The notes under the pieces: generated by a model | Database searches by the model: none | What the model was told of the DNA's origin: nothing | The model's input: only the letters and a program-made list of their open reading frames with translations | NCBI GenBank assembly: GCA_021205225.1 | Contig: JAJPXX010000008.1 | Coordinates: forward strand, 1 to 50,389 | DNA: 50,389 bases | Origin: Lachnospiraceae bacterium | GTDB lineage: Bacteria; Bacillota; Clostridia; Lachnospirales; Lachnospiraceae | Reading direction: 5' to 3' | Shown here: positions 16,285 to 25,429 of the stretch, in pieces | Position numbering within the stretch: position 1 is the first letter of the stretch | Layout: the number at the start of each line of letters is the position of its first letter | Made by a program: the position numbers and the translations under genes

Positions 16285-17886
16285 ATGGATTTGCCAGAGG
16301 AATTTTTACAGCGTATGGAAGCATTACTCGGAGAAGAGTTCTCCGCTTTTCTGGACTCCTTCGAGGAGACACGGCGCTACGGACTTCGGGTGAATACGCT
16401 GAAAATCAGCGTGGATGAATTTCAGAGGATTGCGCCTTTTCATCTGACTCCGATTCCCTGGACGGATAATGGATTTTTTTATGAAAAAGAGGATGCCCCG
16501 TCGCGACATCCTTTTTATTATGCCGGTCTTTATTATCTTCAGGAACCAAGCGCCATGACGCCCGCGCAGGTTCTTCCGGTAGCGCCGGGAGAGAGGGTGC
16601 TGGATCTCTGCGCGGCTCCGGGCGGCAAAGCGACCGGGCTGGCGGCAAAGCTTGCGGGAGAAGGGATGCTGATTGCCAATGACATCAGTGCTTCCCGCGC
16701 GAAGGCTTTGTTAAAAAATCTGGAGCTGTTTGGCGTGGAGAATGCTTTTGTAACGAATGAGATACCTGCGAAGCTTGCGGTACAGTATCCGGAATTTTTT
16801 GACAAAATTCTTGTAGACGCTCCGTGCTCTGGAGAAGGGATGTTCCGCAAGGATATCGCGAATGCCCGTGCCTGGAGCCTTGCGAAGGTCCGCGACTGCG
16901 CAAAAACGCAGAAGGAGCTTGTGCTGCAGGCAGTATCTATGCTGCGCCCAGGCGGGATGATGTTGTATTCCACATGTACCTTTTCCCCGGAAGAGGATGA
17001 GCAGGTGATCGCGTACCTTCTTGTGCAGTGTCCGGAGATGGAGCTTCTGTCTGTTCCGATGGCGGAAGGATTTGAAAACGGCCGGCCGGAGCTGGCGGCC
17101 GGGGACTGGATGAACAGAAAGGCGGATCGGGAGAGGGATGAAGGACAGAACCGCGCTGACCTGACGAAGTGTGTCCGCCTGTTTCCGCATAAAATGCCGG
17201 GAGAGGGACATTTTATGGCATTGCTTGGAAAACGCGGGACAGCTCAGAGCTGCGGCGGCAGTGAGAATGAGAAAGAGCGCAGGGGCGAAGCAAAGCCATT
17301 TGGCGCTGCGGCGAGGGAGCAGGGAATAAGAGACAAAAAGGTCGGAAAAGAGAAGGGCGGACATCGAAAAAACCGGCAGCGAACAGCTGCGGCTGCCCCA
17401 AAACAGTCTGATATGCCGGGAACGAAGCTAGTGGAGGCGTTTTTACAGGAACAGAACCAGACGGAATATCTGAGAAATCTGGATCTGCGGGGAGAACGGG
17501 CCTATTATGTCCCGGCGCTTCTGGAGACCCAGGAGGGACGGTGCGGGATTCGGTTTTTGCGAAATGGGCTTTATCTGGGCGAAGTGAAAAAAGACCGTTT
17601 TGAGCCTTCCCAGGCATTTGCGATGGCGCTCCGGCCCAAAGACGGTGCGGCTGTTCTGAATTTTAATGATACGGATGAGCGCGTCATGCGCTATCTGCGT
17701 GGCGAGACCCTGGAAGTAGAGGATATGCTGACGGATGGCTCGCCGGAGACGATGCGGCAAACTCTGAAGCCGGTCGCGGCAAATGGCTGGCGGCTGGTCT
17801 GCGTCAATGGCTTCCCGCTTGGCTGGGGGCGGCTTGCAGGCAGTACGCTGAAAAACAAATACCATCCGGGCTGGCGAATTCAGTAA
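16285..17886 (+). CDS. RsmF-like rRNA (cytosine-C5-)-methyltransferase
   Basis: This is an m5C RNA methyltransferase of the NOL1/NOP2/Sun family, 533 aa. The catalytic core holds CAAPGGKATGLAAKL (SAM loop, about 110-124), VDAPCSGEGMFRKD (about 178-191, one catalytic Cys) and YSTCTFSPEEDEQV (about 230-243, the second Cys). The N-terminus (residues 1-60) is the RsmF lead-in, and the C-terminal 130 residues form the PUA-like RNA-binding part of RsmF-type enzymes. A basic low-complexity linker (about 320-385) joins them. GGGAGG and GGGAGA precede the ATG. The 16S rRNA site is assumed from the family. Confidence 0.9.
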   Translation: MDLPEEFLQRMEALLGEEFSAFLDSFEETRRYGLRVNTLKISVDEFQRIAPFHLTPIPWTDNGFFYEKEDAPSRHPFYYAGLYYLQEPSAMTPAQVLPVAPGERVLDLCAAPGGKATGLAAKLAGEGMLIANDISASRAKALLKNLELFGVENAFVTNEIPAKLAVQYPEFFDKILVDAPCSGEGMFRKDIANARAWSLAKVRDCAKTQKELVLQAVSMLRPGGMMLYSTCTFSPEEDEQVIAYLLVQCPEMELLSVPMAEGFENGRPELAAGDWMNRKADRERDEGQNRADLTKCVRLFPHKMPGEGHFMALLGKRGTAQSCGGSENEKERRGEAKPFGAAAREQGIRDKKVGKEKGGHRKNRQRTAAAAPKQSDMPGTKLVEAFLQEQNQTEYLRNLDLRGERAYYVPALLETQEGRCGIRFLRNGLYLGEVKKDRFEPSQAFAMALRPKDGAAVLNFNDTDERVMRYLRGETLEVEDMLTDGSPETMRQTLKPVAANGWRLVCVNGFPLGWGRLAGSTLKNKYHPGWRIQ

Positions 17887-17892
17887 CTAATA

Positions 17893-17932
17893 TACAGACG
17901 CTCAGGCATGTGAGTATGCCTGAGCGTCTGTA
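17893..17932. terminator. Long hairpin between convergent genes
   Basis: A perfect 17-bp stem (17893-17909 with 17916-17932) and a 6-base loop lie 7 bases after the methyltransferase stop, between convergent genes. There is no T-run on the plus side, so it may work as a bidirectional or protective hairpin rather than a classic intrinsic terminator. Confidence 0.65.
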
Positions 17933-17940
17933 ATTGAGGA

Positions 17941-17967
17941 GTAACTGTTCAGTACCTTCACAGTTAC
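17941..17967. repeat. 26-base palindromic repeat, copy 2 (inverted)
   Basis: Bases 17942-17967 are the exact reverse complement of 5553-5578. Here the stem is a full 8 bp (GTAACTGT with ACAGTTAC), with an 11-base loop. The repeat lies between two convergent genes, 47 bases from the end of the deacetylase gene. Confidence 0.85.
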
Positions 17968-18014
17968 GGGAAAAAGTCCATTTAATTTTCAGTGAAACTG
18001 CAAGCAGAACCGTT

Positions 18015-19439
18015 TTATCGGAAGCAGGTGTAAACGGTTCCATTTGTCATACCGCCGCGGCATTCAGCAAGCTCGCTGACGGTCACAAGCTGGTAGCCTT
18101 TGCTGATCAGCGACGGGATGATGGTCTTCGAGGCTTCGGCAGTCGAAGCGTAGAGGTCATGCATCAGGATAATGTCGCCGTCTTTGACATAGTTCAGTAC
18201 CGCTGAGATGGTGCTGGAGGCGCTGCGTGTCGCCCAGTCCCTTGTGTCAATGGACCAGTTGATCAGCGGCATATTTACCGCGCTTTTTACCGTCGAGTTG
18301 TAATTGCCGCCGGGCGGACGCATGATGACCGGAGAGACGCCGGTTACCGCCTTGACGGCGGCATTTGTCCGTGAGATCTGGCTCTGGATGGTGCTTGCCG
18401 AGTATCGTGTCAGGATAAGATGCTCCCAGGTATGGTTGCCAATCTCACAGCCCTGGTCATAGGCTGCCTTTACCGTAGAGGCATAGGTGGAGACCCGGTT
18501 CCCTACGACAAAGAAGGTCGCGACGGCGTTGTACTGCTTCAGCGTTTTCAGAATCGTAGAGGTGTTGGCGGACGGACCGTCGTCGTAGGTGACCGCGACC
18601 ATCTTGCCATCCATATCTACGCTCCGGTACAGGACACCATTGGAGTCAAAATAACGAATATAGTGAGAAATCGTCTGCTTTCCAGTCACACGGATGCCGG
18701 TCTGCTCATCAAAATAGTACTGGTTCCCGGATTCGTCTGTCAGCCAGCCGGTATACTGTTTCCCGCTGGAACTGAAATAATAATAATTTCCGTCGATCTT
18801 TTGGAGACCGGTGAGCATTTTTCCATTGGAGCCAAAATAGTAGCTGGCGCCATCAATGCTTTGGAGGCCGGTAACCATCTTGCCGTTGCTGCCGAAGTAA
18901 TAATAGTTGTCGTTGATTTTAACCTTTTTTGAGGTAACCATTTTTCCTTTGGCATTGAAGTAATAATAGCTGTTGTTGATTTTAACTCTTTTTGAGGTAA
19001 CCATCTTCCCTTTGGCGTTGAAGTAGTAGTATTTGCCGTTGATGTTTACCTTTTTTGAGGTGACCATTTTCCCCTTGGTATTGAAGTAATAGTAAGTTCC
19101 CTTGATTTTTACCCGCCCGACCGCCATCTGGCCGTTGGCGCGGAAATAATATTTATTTCCGCTCGCAGAGGTGTACCAGTAGCTTTTCTTCATGACGCCG
19201 TTCCGGAAATAGTAGTAGACGCCGTCAATCTTCACCCGCCCGGTATGCTTTGTGCCATTTTTGTAATAATAGGTCTTTCCGTTCACGGTCACGTAACCGT
19301 TTAGAGATTCCTGTGTGCCGCTGGCGGAAGCGGCCGTATTTTGGGTGGATGCCTGCACTGTCGCGGATGCAGGAGGCGGCGCCGCCAGGCATAATGCAAG
19401 CAGAAATACGGGCAGCGCTGCGCGAATTTTCTTTTTCAT
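18015..19439 (-). CDS. Secreted polysaccharide deacetylase with cell-wall-binding repeats
   Basis: The 474 aa protein has a signal peptide (MKKKIRAALPVFLLALCLA...), then about ten YYYFxxxGKMVTxK-type cell-wall-binding repeats (about 50-265), and a C-terminal NodB/CE4 domain (about 275-470). CE4 motifs are complete: TYDDGP with the catalytic Asp, NHTWEH with both metal-binding His, RPPGGNYN, IDTRDW and ILMHD. Such enzymes remove acetyl groups from peptidoglycan or other surface glycans. The start at 19439 follows GGAAGGGAG on the minus strand; a longer frame from 19559 has no such site. Repeats first and enzyme last is the same order as the NlpC/P60 protein at 1257, with a different catalytic end. 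Confidence 0.93.
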   Translation of the reverse strand: MKKKIRAALPVFLLALCLAAPPPASATVQASTQNTAASASGTQESLNGYVTVNGKTYYYKNGTKHTGRVKIDGVYYYFRNGVMKKSYWYTSASGNKYYFRANGQMAVGRVKIKGTYYYFNTKGKMVTSKKVNINGKYYYFNAKGKMVTSKRVKINNSYYYFNAKGKMVTSKKVKINDNYYYFGSNGKMVTGLQSIDGASYYFGSNGKMLTGLQKIDGNYYYFSSSGKQYTGWLTDESGNQYYFDEQTGIRVTGKQTISHYIRYFDSNGVLYRSVDMDGKMVAVTYDDGPSANTSTILKTLKQYNAVATFFVVGNRVSTYASTVKAAYDQGCEIGNHTWEHLILTRYSASTIQSQISRTNAAVKAVTGVSPVIMRPPGGNYNSTVKSAVNMPLINWSIDTRDWATRSASSTISAVLNYVKDGDIILMHDLYASTAEASKTIIPSLISKGYQLVTVSELAECRGGMTNGTVYTCFR

Positions 19440-19533
19440 ACATTTTCTCCCTTCCTTTTGAAATAACACCATCCGTTTCCCGAATGGATAGTAAAATGGA
19501 AATAATCTCCTTTTCTGAGTATAATCCTTTTCC

Positions 19534-19539
19534 ATTATA
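19534..19539 (-). promoter_or_regulatory. Possible -10 box for the deacetylase gene
   Basis: A perfect TATAAT on the minus strand lies about 95 bases upstream of the start. No good -35 is found at 16-18 bases (TTGATT is only 14 away), so this is tentative. Confidence 0.35.
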
Positions 19540-19680
19540 ATAGGAAGAGATGAAATCAAAAGAATCTCTTAAGATTTCCGCAGGGCTGTGAACTGTTGCT
19601 TGCAGAAATGTAGAAAAAAGATTGTACTGAAAAAAATACAAAATTTTCGCAAAAAAAAGAAAGAATCGGGAAGAAAGAAC

Positions 19681-19709
19681 TTGAAATAATCTGGGATTTT
19701 CTGTATAAT
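19681..19709 (+). promoter_or_regulatory. Strong sigma-A promoter of the S10 operon
   Basis: TTGAAA (19681-19686), exactly 17 bases, and a consensus TATAAT (19704-19709). Transcription would start near 19716, giving a leader of about 310 bases before rpsJ. Confidence 0.85.
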
Positions 19710-19715
19710 GCAGTT

Positions 19716-20006
19716 TGTTGTGACCTTGATAGCGTAGAAGCGTGAGGTTGCTGCGGTGTGCGCCGCAGGTTTTCCGTGGAGCGAATGTCAAGTTATAAAA
19801 CTGGCGACAAGTCACTGTACAAAATTTTAATGGTTCCGATTCATTGATCGGGCACCGTGCGGGCGCATGACACGCACGGGTGAGTGTACAGTCACCGCTT
19901 GTCGTACTGAAGCACGTCGTATATCTGAACAGCAGATGTGCGGCGCAGGCCACGTCCGCGCGAGAGCGCAAATCCTACTGACGTGGTTCTCCATAAAAGT
20001 GCGAAT
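19716..20006 (+). ncRNA. Structured leader of the S10 ribosomal operon
   Basis: This 290-base untranslated stretch folds by eye into nested stems: 19805-19821 with 19885-19904 (cgacaag and ctgtaca arms), inside it CACCGTGCG (19853-19861) with CGCACGGGTG (19873-19882), and a last stem CCACGTC (19951-19957) with GACGTGG (19980-19986). No open frame with a ribosome site was found. S10 operons are often autoregulated by a ribosomal protein such as L4 in E. coli; that this leader does so is my inference. Confidence 0.6.
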
Positions 20007-20024
20007 AAGGAGGCGACTTTTTTT

Positions 20025-20342
20025 ATGGCAACTCAGGTAATGAGAATCACACTGAAAGCGTATGACCATCAGCTGGTGGATGCATCCGCGAAGAAGATCA
20101 TCGACACTGTAAAAAAGAATGGAGCACAGGTAAGCGGACCGGTGCCGCTCCCGACGAAGAAAGAGGTAGTGACCATCCTTCGTGCGGTTCACAAGTATAA
20201 GGACTCCAGAGAGCAGTTCGAGCAGAGAACACACAAGAGACTGATTGATATCATCGCACCGACCCAGAAGACAGTAGACGCGCTGTCCAGACTGGAGATG
20301 CCGGCGGGTGTTTTCATTGATATCAAGATGAAGCAGAAATAA
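20025..20342 (+). CDS. rpsJ: 30S ribosomal protein S10
   Basis: First gene of the operon, 105 aa, encoding a 30S head protein also used with NusB in transcription antitermination. Recognised by [28 protein letters not shown] (the loop reaching into the ribosome) and [11 protein letters not shown]. The start at 20025 gives the standard N-terminus. Its AAGGAGG is 11 bases away across a T-rich stretch, longer than usual, which may tune translation. An upstream in-frame ATG at 19938 would pass through the leader hairpins and is rejected. Confidence 0.98.
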   Translation: MATQVMRITLKAYDHQLVDASAKKIIDTVKKNGAQVSGPVPLPTKKEVVTILRAVHKYKDSREQFEQRTHKRLIDIIAPTQKTVDALSRLEMPAGVFIDIKMKQK

Positions 20343-20406
20343 TTCTGCTGGCGGTAATGAGGCAAATCCTATTCAGGTTGAGATAGAACACTCCATGGAC
20401 TAGGAT

Positions 20407-20436
20407 GATTGTGTTGTGAACTGGTTACACACAATC
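20407..20436 (+). other. Hairpin in the rpsJ-rplC spacer
   Basis: A perfect 8-bp stem GATTGTGT / ACACAATC with a 14-base loop lies in the 121-base spacer, 27 bases before rplC. It has no T-run, so an RNA processing or partial attenuation site is possible. Confidence 0.4.
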
Positions 20437-20463
20437 CGCTGTAGAAAAACAGGAGGTAAAGGA

Positions 20464-21099
20464 ATGAAGAAAGCAATCTTAGCAACCAAAGTCGGAATGA
20501 CACAGATTTTCGACGAGAACGGAATTTTGATTCCGGTGACAGTTCTTCAGGCCGGACCGTGCGTGGTTACGCAGGTCAAGACAGTAGCGAAGGACGGTTA
20601 CAGCGCAGTTCAGGTTGGCTTTGTGGACAAGAGAGAAAAGCTTGTCAATAAGCCGCAGAAGGGCGCGTTTGACAAGGCGGGCGTTTCTTACAAGAGATAC
20701 GTCAGAGAGTTCAGACTGGATGACGCTGAAAGCTATGAAGTAAAGCAGGAAATCAAGGCTGACGTGTTCGCGGCAGGCGAGAAGGTTGACGCGACCGCCG
20801 TTTCCAAGGGCAAAGGCTTCCAGGGCGCAATCAAGAGACATGGACAGCACAGAGGACCGATGGCACATGGTTCCAAGTATCATCGCCATGCGGGTTCCAA
20901 TGGTTCTTCCTCTGATCCGAGCCGCGTATTCAAAGGCAAAGCGATGCCGGGACGCATGGGCGGCGAGCAGGTTACTGTTCAGAACCTTGAGATCGTTCGC
21001 GTAGACGCAGAAGAGAATCTGATTCTGGTAAAGGGCGCTGTTCCCGGACCGAAGAAGGCGCTTGTTACTTTGAAAAATACCGTAAAGTCCGGTAAGTAA
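20464..21099 (+). CDS. rplC: 50S ribosomal protein L3
   Basis: 211 aa. L3 helps start 50S assembly, and its long loop reaches the peptidyl-transferase centre. Seen: [19 protein letters not shown] at the start, the extended loop [21 protein letters not shown] and [15 protein letters not shown] (about 157-171). The start at 20464 has AGGAGGTAAAGG; the ATG at 20416 adds 16 residues without a ribosome site. Confidence 0.98.
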   Translation: MKKAILATKVGMTQIFDENGILIPVTVLQAGPCVVTQVKTVAKDGYSAVQVGFVDKREKLVNKPQKGAFDKAGVSYKRYVREFRLDDAESYEVKQEIKADVFAAGEKVDATAVSKGKGFQGAIKRHGQHRGPMAHGSKYHRHAGSNGSSSDPSRVFKGKAMPGRMGGEQVTVQNLEIVRVDAEENLILVKGAVPGPKKALVTLKNTVKSGK

Positions 21100-21129
21100 G
21101 CCCATTGACAGGAAAGGAGGAGAACACAG

Positions 21130-21750
21130 ATGGCAAACGTATCTGTTTATAATATGGAAGGCAAAGAAGTAGGCCAGATGGAACTGAACGACGCCGTGTT
21201 TGGCGTGGAAGTCAATGAACATCTGGTACATCTCGCGGTTGTGAGCCAGCTGGCGGCAAAGCGTCAGGGCACGCAGAAGGCGAAGACCCGTTCTGAGGTT
21301 TCCGGCGGCGGCAAGAAGCCGTGGAGACAGAAGGGTACCGGTCACGCAAGACAGGGTTCAATCCGTGCTCCGCAGTGGAAGGGCGGCGGTGTTGTATTCG
21401 CACCGGTTCCGAGAGATTATACGTTCAAGATGAACAAGAAAGAAAAGAGACTGGCTCTGAAGTCCGCGCTGACCTCCAGAGTACAGGAGAATAAGCTGAT
21501 CGTCCTTGATGAGCTGAAGTTCTCTGAGATCAAGACAAAGAACATGAAAGCGGTTCTGGACGCAGTGAAAGTGAACCAGGCGCTTCTGGTGCTTGATGAG
21601 AATGATAAGAATGTGGTTCTTTCCGCGAGAAACCTCCCGGATGTAAAGACCGCTCTGATCAACACAATAAATGTGTATGATATTCTGAAATATAACACGG
21701 TAGTGACTACGAAGGCAGCTGTGGAGAAGATCGAGGAGGTGTACGCGTAA
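21130..21750 (+). CDS. rplD: 50S ribosomal protein L4
   Basis: 206 aa. L4 lines the peptide exit tunnel and in several bacteria represses its own operon. The tunnel loop is recognised by [19 protein letters not shown] (about 57-75). The globular part ends with [33 protein letters not shown] lies before the ATG. The stop overlaps rplW by one base. Confidence 0.98.
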   Translation: MANVSVYNMEGKEVGQMELNDAVFGVEVNEHLVHLAVVSQLAAKRQGTQKAKTRSEVSGGGKKPWRQKGTGHARQGSIRAPQWKGGGVVFAPVPRDYTFKMNKKEKRLALKSALTSRVQENKLIVLDELKFSEIKTKNMKAVLDAVKVNQALLVLDENDKNVVLSARNLPDVKTALINTINVYDILKYNTVVTTKAAVEKIEEVYA

Positions 21751-22049
21751 TGGCTGATATTAAGTATTATGACGTGATCTTAAAACCGGTGATCACAGAG
21801 AAAAGCATGAACGCGATGTCAGAGAAAAAGTATACGTTCCTGGTACATCCGGATGTGACGAAGTCTCAGGTAAAAGAAGCGGTGGAGAAGATGTTTGACG
21901 GCGCGAAAGTGAAGCAGGTCAACACCATGAACCAGGCTGGAAAGCCAAAGCGCCGCGGTATGACATACGGCAAGACTGCGAAGACAAAGAAAGCAGTCGT
22001 TACACTGACTGAGGACAGCAAGGACATCGAGATCTTTGAAGGTCTGTAA
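21750..22049 (+). CDS. rplW: 50S ribosomal protein L23
   Basis: 99 aa. L23 sits at the exit of the peptide tunnel and docks trigger factor and SRP. Identified by [24 protein letters not shown] and the [12 protein letters not shown] segment. It starts on the last base of the rplD stop (TAATG). Unusually, 325 non-coding bases follow before rplB. Confidence 0.98.
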   Translation: MADIKYYDVILKPVITEKSMNAMSEKKYTFLVHPDVTKSQVKEAVEKMFDGAKVKQVNTMNQAGKPKRRGMTYGKTAKTKKAVVTLTEDSKDIEIFEGL

Positions 22050-22374
22050 AAGTCCTTTGGTGACGCGGGAGCGAAGCGGATTCCGCTCTGCGGAGGAAAG
22101 ACACGCTCCGATGCGTTGTATACTATCTGCCGGGAGAGCCTCGCATGCAGATTCACGCTCCGCATGGCGTTGGATGTCCGGTGGACATCCGTTAAGCGCC
22201 GACCGGAGCGAAGCGTAGAGGCTCGGCCTACGTCACAAATCCCTGGTGGGATTTATGACATGAAGCAGGATAATAAACGCACACGGCCGTACATGGAGAT
22301 GCGCTTCGGCATTATGGCGGCTGGTGTGTAAGGAACGGTACAGGATCGTTCCTTACTAAGAAAGGAGAAACATT
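22050..22374 (+). repeat. Hairpin-rich spacer between rplW and rplB
   Basis: This non-coding stretch holds several stems: GGATGTCC / GGACATCC around 22176-22194 within a wider GGCG...GCGCC arm, GTCACAAATCCC (22232-22243) with GGGATTTATGAC (22248-22259, one mismatch), and GGAACG / CGTTCC just before the rplB ribosome site. The second stem, with its GGCCTACGTCA lead-in, recurs at 27273-27312 in the rpsN-rpsH spacer. Small frames here lack ribosome sites. Such long spacers are uncommon in this operon. Confidence 0.7.
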
Positions 22375-23214
22375 ATGGGAATCAAAACCTATAAACCATA
22401 TACGCCTTCCAGAAGGCATATGACCGGTTCTGATTTTTCAGAGATCACCAAGACGACTCCGGAGAAGTCTCTGACCGTATCTCTTAAGAAGAACGCAGGC
22501 CGGAACAACCAGGGCAAGATTACGGTAAGACATCACGGCGGCGGAAGCAGAAGGAAATACAGACTGATAGATTTTAAGAGAAATAAAGACGGGATCCCGG
22601 CAAAGGTTCTTGGCATTGAGTATGATCCGAACCGTTCCGCGAACATTGCCCTGATCTGCTATGTAGACGGACAGAAATCCTACATCCTCGCTCCGGCAGG
22701 TATGCAGGTGGGCTGGACGGTTATGAACGGACCGGAAGCAGAAGTACGTGTGGGCAACTGCCTGCCGCTTTCCATGATCCCTGTTGGTACGATGGTACAC
22801 AACGTAGAGCTTTATCCGGGTCACGGCGGACAGCTGGTTCGTTCCGCAGGCAACGGCGCACAGCTGATGGCGAAGGAAGGCAAGTACGCGACATTAAGAC
22901 TTCCGTCCGGTGAGATGAGAATGGTTCCGGCAGACTGCCGCGCGACCGTTGGCATCGTAGGAAATGGCGACCACAACCTGATCAATATCGGTAAGGCCGG
23001 AAGAAAGCGTCACATGGGCGTTCGCCCGACCGTCCGCGGTTCTGTTATGAACCCGAATGACCATCCGCACGGCGGCGGCGAGGGCAGAGCTCCGGTAGGA
23101 CGTCCGGGTCCGAGCACTCCGTGGGGCAAGCCCGCCCAGGGTCTGAAGACCAGAAAGAAGAAGAAAGCTTCCAATAAGCTGATCGTGAGAAGAAGAGACG
23201 GCAAGGCAGTCTAA
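22375..23214 (+). CDS. rplB: 50S ribosomal protein L2
   Basis: 279 aa, needed for subunit joining and peptidyl-transferase activity. Recognised by [20 protein letters not shown], the central RNA-binding domain with [18 protein letters not shown], and the conserved C-terminal loop [16 protein letters not shown] (about 223-238) with its key His. AGAAAGGAGAAAC precedes the ATG. Full length, no anomalies. Confidence 0.98.
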   Translation: MGIKTYKPYTPSRRHMTGSDFSEITKTTPEKSLTVSLKKNAGRNNQGKITVRHHGGGSRRKYRLIDFKRNKDGIPAKVLGIEYDPNRSANIALICYVDGQKSYILAPAGMQVGWTVMNGPEAEVRVGNCLPLSMIPVGTMVHNVELYPGHGGQLVRSAGNGAQLMAKEGKYATLRLPSGEMRMVPADCRATVGIVGNGDHNLINIGKAGRKRHMGVRPTVRGSVMNPNDHPHGGGEGRAPVGRPGPSTPWGKPAQGLKTRKKKKASNKLIVRRRDGKAV

Positions 23215-23230
23215 GATGCATACAACCGCG

Positions 23231-23299
23231 AAAGGGCTGCCCGGCAGCCCGCGGATGCAGCAGAATAAGCGGGAAAGAACCGCTTATGATGTAGATAGG
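23231..23299 (+). other. Two hairpins in the rplB-rpsS spacer
   Basis: A GC-rich stem GGGCTGC / GCAGCCC (3-base loop) and an 8-bp stem ATAAGCGG / CCGCTTAT with a 7-base loop fill the 105-base spacer. No T-run follows either. They may mark RNA processing sites or repeat insertions. Confidence 0.5.
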
Positions 23300-23319
23300 A
23301 AAATATGAGGAGGTAAACA

Positions 23320-23601
23320 ATGGCTCGTTCACTGAAAAAAGGACCGTTTGCTGATGAGAGTCTGCTGAAGAAAATAGATGCGCTGAACGCTTCGGGGAGC
23401 AAGCAGGTGATCAAGACCTGGTCACGTCGCTCCACAATCTTCCCGCAGATGGTTGGACATACCATCGCAGTCCATGACGGAAGAAAGCATGTTCCGGTGT
23501 ATATCACAGAGGATATGGTTGGGCATAAGCTTGGCGAGTTTGTAGTGACGCGGACTTACAGAGGACATGGCAAGGACGAGAAGAAGTCCCGTGCACGCTA
23601 G
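23320..23601 (+). CDS. rpsS: 30S ribosomal protein S19
   Basis: 93 aa, part of the 30S head near the A-site finger and S13. Clear from the N-terminal [19 protein letters not shown], the middle [21 protein letters not shown] and the C-terminal [25 protein letters not shown] precedes the ATG. Two tandem copies of a palindromic unit follow in the spacer. Confidence 0.98.
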   Translation: MARSLKKGPFADESLLKKIDALNASGSKQVIKTWSRRSTIFPQMVGHTIAVHDGRKHVPVYITEDMVGHKLGEFVVTRTYRGHGKDEKKSRAR

Positions 23602-23612
23602 GTTAAAAGGAC

Positions 23613-23690
23613 CGGAACAGTCTTGAGTTCCTGATTTACTTTGTAAATCGGAACAATCCTAAGTTCTCGATTTGCTTCGCAAATCGGAAC
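23613..23690 (+). repeat. Two tandem hairpin units (type A) between rpsS and rplV
   Basis: Unit 1 pairs GTTC (23627-23630) plus TGATTTAC (23632-23639) with GTAAATCG plus GAAC (23643-23654). Unit 2 pairs GTTC (23663-23666) plus CGATTTGC (23668-23675) with GCAAATCG plus GAAC (23679-23690). Loops are three bases. The units are 36 bases apart. A third copy is at 27186-27213. Stem bases differ between copies in a matched way. Confidence 0.8.
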
Positions 23691-23714
23691 ATTATTTGAA
23701 AGGAGATAAATCCA

Positions 23715-24101
23715 ATGGCAAAAGGACATAGATCCCAGATCAAGAGAGAGAGAAATGCCGAGAAGGATACGAGACCGTCAGCAAAGGTTTCATACGCTCG
23801 TGTTTCTACCCGCAAGGCATGCTACGTTTTGGATGCCATCCGGGGAAAAGATGTTCAGAGTGCTCTTGGCATTCTGACCTACAATCCGAGATACGCATCA
23901 GAAGTTATTTTGAAGCTGCTTAAGTCCGCGATCGCGAACGCAGAAAACAATAATGGCCTGAGCGCTTCGAACCTGTATATCGAGGAGTGCTACGCGAATA
24001 AGGGTCCGACAATGAAGAGAATCAGACCGAGGGCACAGGGCAGAGCATACCGCATCGAAAAGCGTATGAGCCACATCACAATCGTGCTGAATGAGAAGTA
24101 A
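23715..24101 (+). CDS. rplV: 50S ribosomal protein L22
   Basis: 128 aa. L22 lines the exit tunnel beside L4, and its long hairpin is the site of macrolide-resistance changes. The hairpin is visible as [18 protein letters not shown] (about 98-115), and the fold begins with [30 protein letters not shown] precedes the ATG. It is followed by rpsC after 11 bases. Confidence 0.98.
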   Translation: MAKGHRSQIKRERNAEKDTRPSAKVSYARVSTRKACYVLDAIRGKDVQSALGILTYNPRYASEVILKLLKSAIANAENNNGLSASNLYIEECYANKGPTMKRIRPRAQGRAYRIEKRMSHITIVLNEK

Positions 24102-24112
24102 GGAGGACTGGC

Positions 24113-24763
24113 ATGGGACAGAAAGTTAATCCGCATGGTCTTAGAGTTGGTATTATCAAAGACTGGGATTCCAAATGGTATGCAGAGGCTGATTTCGCTG
24201 ATTGCCTCGTAGAGGATCACGAGATCCGCAAATATCTGAAGAAAAGATTGTACAGCGCGGGAATTTCTACGATTGAGATCGAGAGAGCGTCTGACAGGGT
24301 GAAGGTAATCATCCACACGGCGAAGCCGGGCGTTGTAATCGGTAAGGGCGGCGCTGAGATCGAGAAGCTCAGGGCAGACCTCCAGAAAATGATTTCAAAG
24401 AAGCTGATTGTAGATGTAAAAGAGATCAAGAGACCGGATAAGGATGCGCAGCTGGTGGCTGAAAATATTGCAGCACAGCTGGAGAACCGTGTTTCCTTCC
24501 GCCGCGCGATGAAGTCTGCGATGAGCAGAACCATGAAGTCCGGCGCGCTTGGAATCAAGACAGCGGCTTCCGGACGTCTGGGCGGTGCGGATATGGCGCG
24601 CTCCGAGTTCTACAGCGATGGTACGATTCCGCTTCAGACACTGAGAGCAGATATTGACTATGGATTCGCCGAGGCAAACACCACATACGGCAAAGTTGGC
24701 GTAAAGGTATGGATCTACAAGGGCGAAATACTTCCATCTAAAAAAGAAGGGAGCGATAAATAA
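24113..24763 (+). CDS. rpsC: 30S ribosomal protein S3
   Basis: 216 aa. S3 forms part of the mRNA entry helicase of the 30S head. The N-terminal [15 protein letters not shown], the KH domain with [14 protein letters not shown] (about 76-89) and the C-terminal [22 protein letters not shown] (about 164-185) are all typical. AAGGAGGACTGGC lies before the ATG. It overlaps rplP by one base (TAATG). Confidence 0.98.
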   Translation: MGQKVNPHGLRVGIIKDWDSKWYAEADFADCLVEDHEIRKYLKKRLYSAGISTIEIERASDRVKVIIHTAKPGVVIGKGGAEIEKLRADLQKMISKKLIVDVKEIKRPDKDAQLVAENIAAQLENRVSFRRAMKSAMSRTMKSGALGIKTAASGRLGGADMARSEFYSDGTIPLQTLRADIDYGFAEANTTYGKVGVKVWIYKGEILPSKKEGSDK

Positions 24764-25200
24764 TGTTAATGCCGAAAAGAACAAAACATCGTAAAGATTT
24801 CCGCGGCTCCATGAAAGGCAAGGCTTTAAGGGGCAACACGATCACTTACGGTGAATATGGCCTTGTGGCGACTGAGCCGTGCTGGATCAAGTCCAATCAG
24901 ATCGAGGCAGCCCGTGTGGCAATGACCCGTTACATCAAGCGTGGCGGTAAAGTATGGATCAAGATTTTCCCGGATAAGCCGGTAACCGCGAAGCCGGCTG
25001 AGACCCGAATGGGTTCTGGTAAAGGTACCACGGAGTATTGGGTGGCAGTCGTGAAGCCGGGCCGTGTGATGTTTGAACTGGCCGGAGTACCGGACGATGT
25101 TGCCCGTGAGGCGCTGCGTCTCGCTATGCACAAATTACCCTGCAAATGTAAAATCGTTTCTCGTGCAGACTTAGAAGGCGGTGATAACAGTGAAGAGTAA
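24763..25200 (+). CDS. rplP: 50S ribosomal protein L16
   Basis: 145 aa, bound near the A site and needed for tRNA accommodation. Starts [15 protein letters not shown], the family's usual N-terminus, which supports the overlapping start with rpsC. The [17 protein letters not shown] loop (about 77-93) and [19 protein letters not shown] are conserved. Confidence 0.98.
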   Translation: MLMPKRTKHRKDFRGSMKGKALRGNTITYGEYGLVATEPCWIKSNQIEAARVAMTRYIKRGGKVWIKIFPDKPVTAKPAETRMGSGKGTTEYWVAVVKPGRVMFELAGVPDDVAREALRLAMHKLPCKCKIVSRADLEGGDNSEE

Positions 25201-25393
25201 GAAGTATGTAGATGGTTTGAAGAATAAATCCGCAGCGGAATTACAGGAAGAATTGGTAGCTGCTAAGAAGGAACTCTTTAATCTGAGATTCCAGAACGCG
25301 ACGAATCAGTTGGATAACACGGGCAGAATCAAAGAAGTTCGCAAGAACATCGCAAGAATCCAGACTGTTATCACAGAAAAGGCGAATGCGTGA
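25190..25393 (+). CDS. rpmC: 50S ribosomal protein L29
   Basis: 67 aa, an all-helical protein near the tunnel exit. The GTG at 25190 gives [14 protein letters not shown], matching the family N-terminus; an in-frame GTG at 25181 would add three residues. AAGGCGGTGAT lies upstream. The gene overlaps rplP by 11 bases. Conserved core: [20 protein letters not shown]. Confidence 0.95.
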   Translation: MKSKKYVDGLKNKSAAELQEELVAAKKELFNLRFQNATNQLDNTGRIKEVRKNIARIQTVITEKANA

Positions 25394-25429
25394 TTTTAAG
25401 TGATTCCAGGAGAAGAAAGGAGAATTTCC

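Noticed and set aside
20479..21345. 288 aa minus-strand frame across rplC and rplD
   Set aside because: Overlaps two certain ribosomal genes on the other strand and has no family match.
22116..22331. 71 aa frame in the rplW-rplB spacer
   Set aside because: No ribosome site; the frame is formed by hairpin sequences with matched arms.
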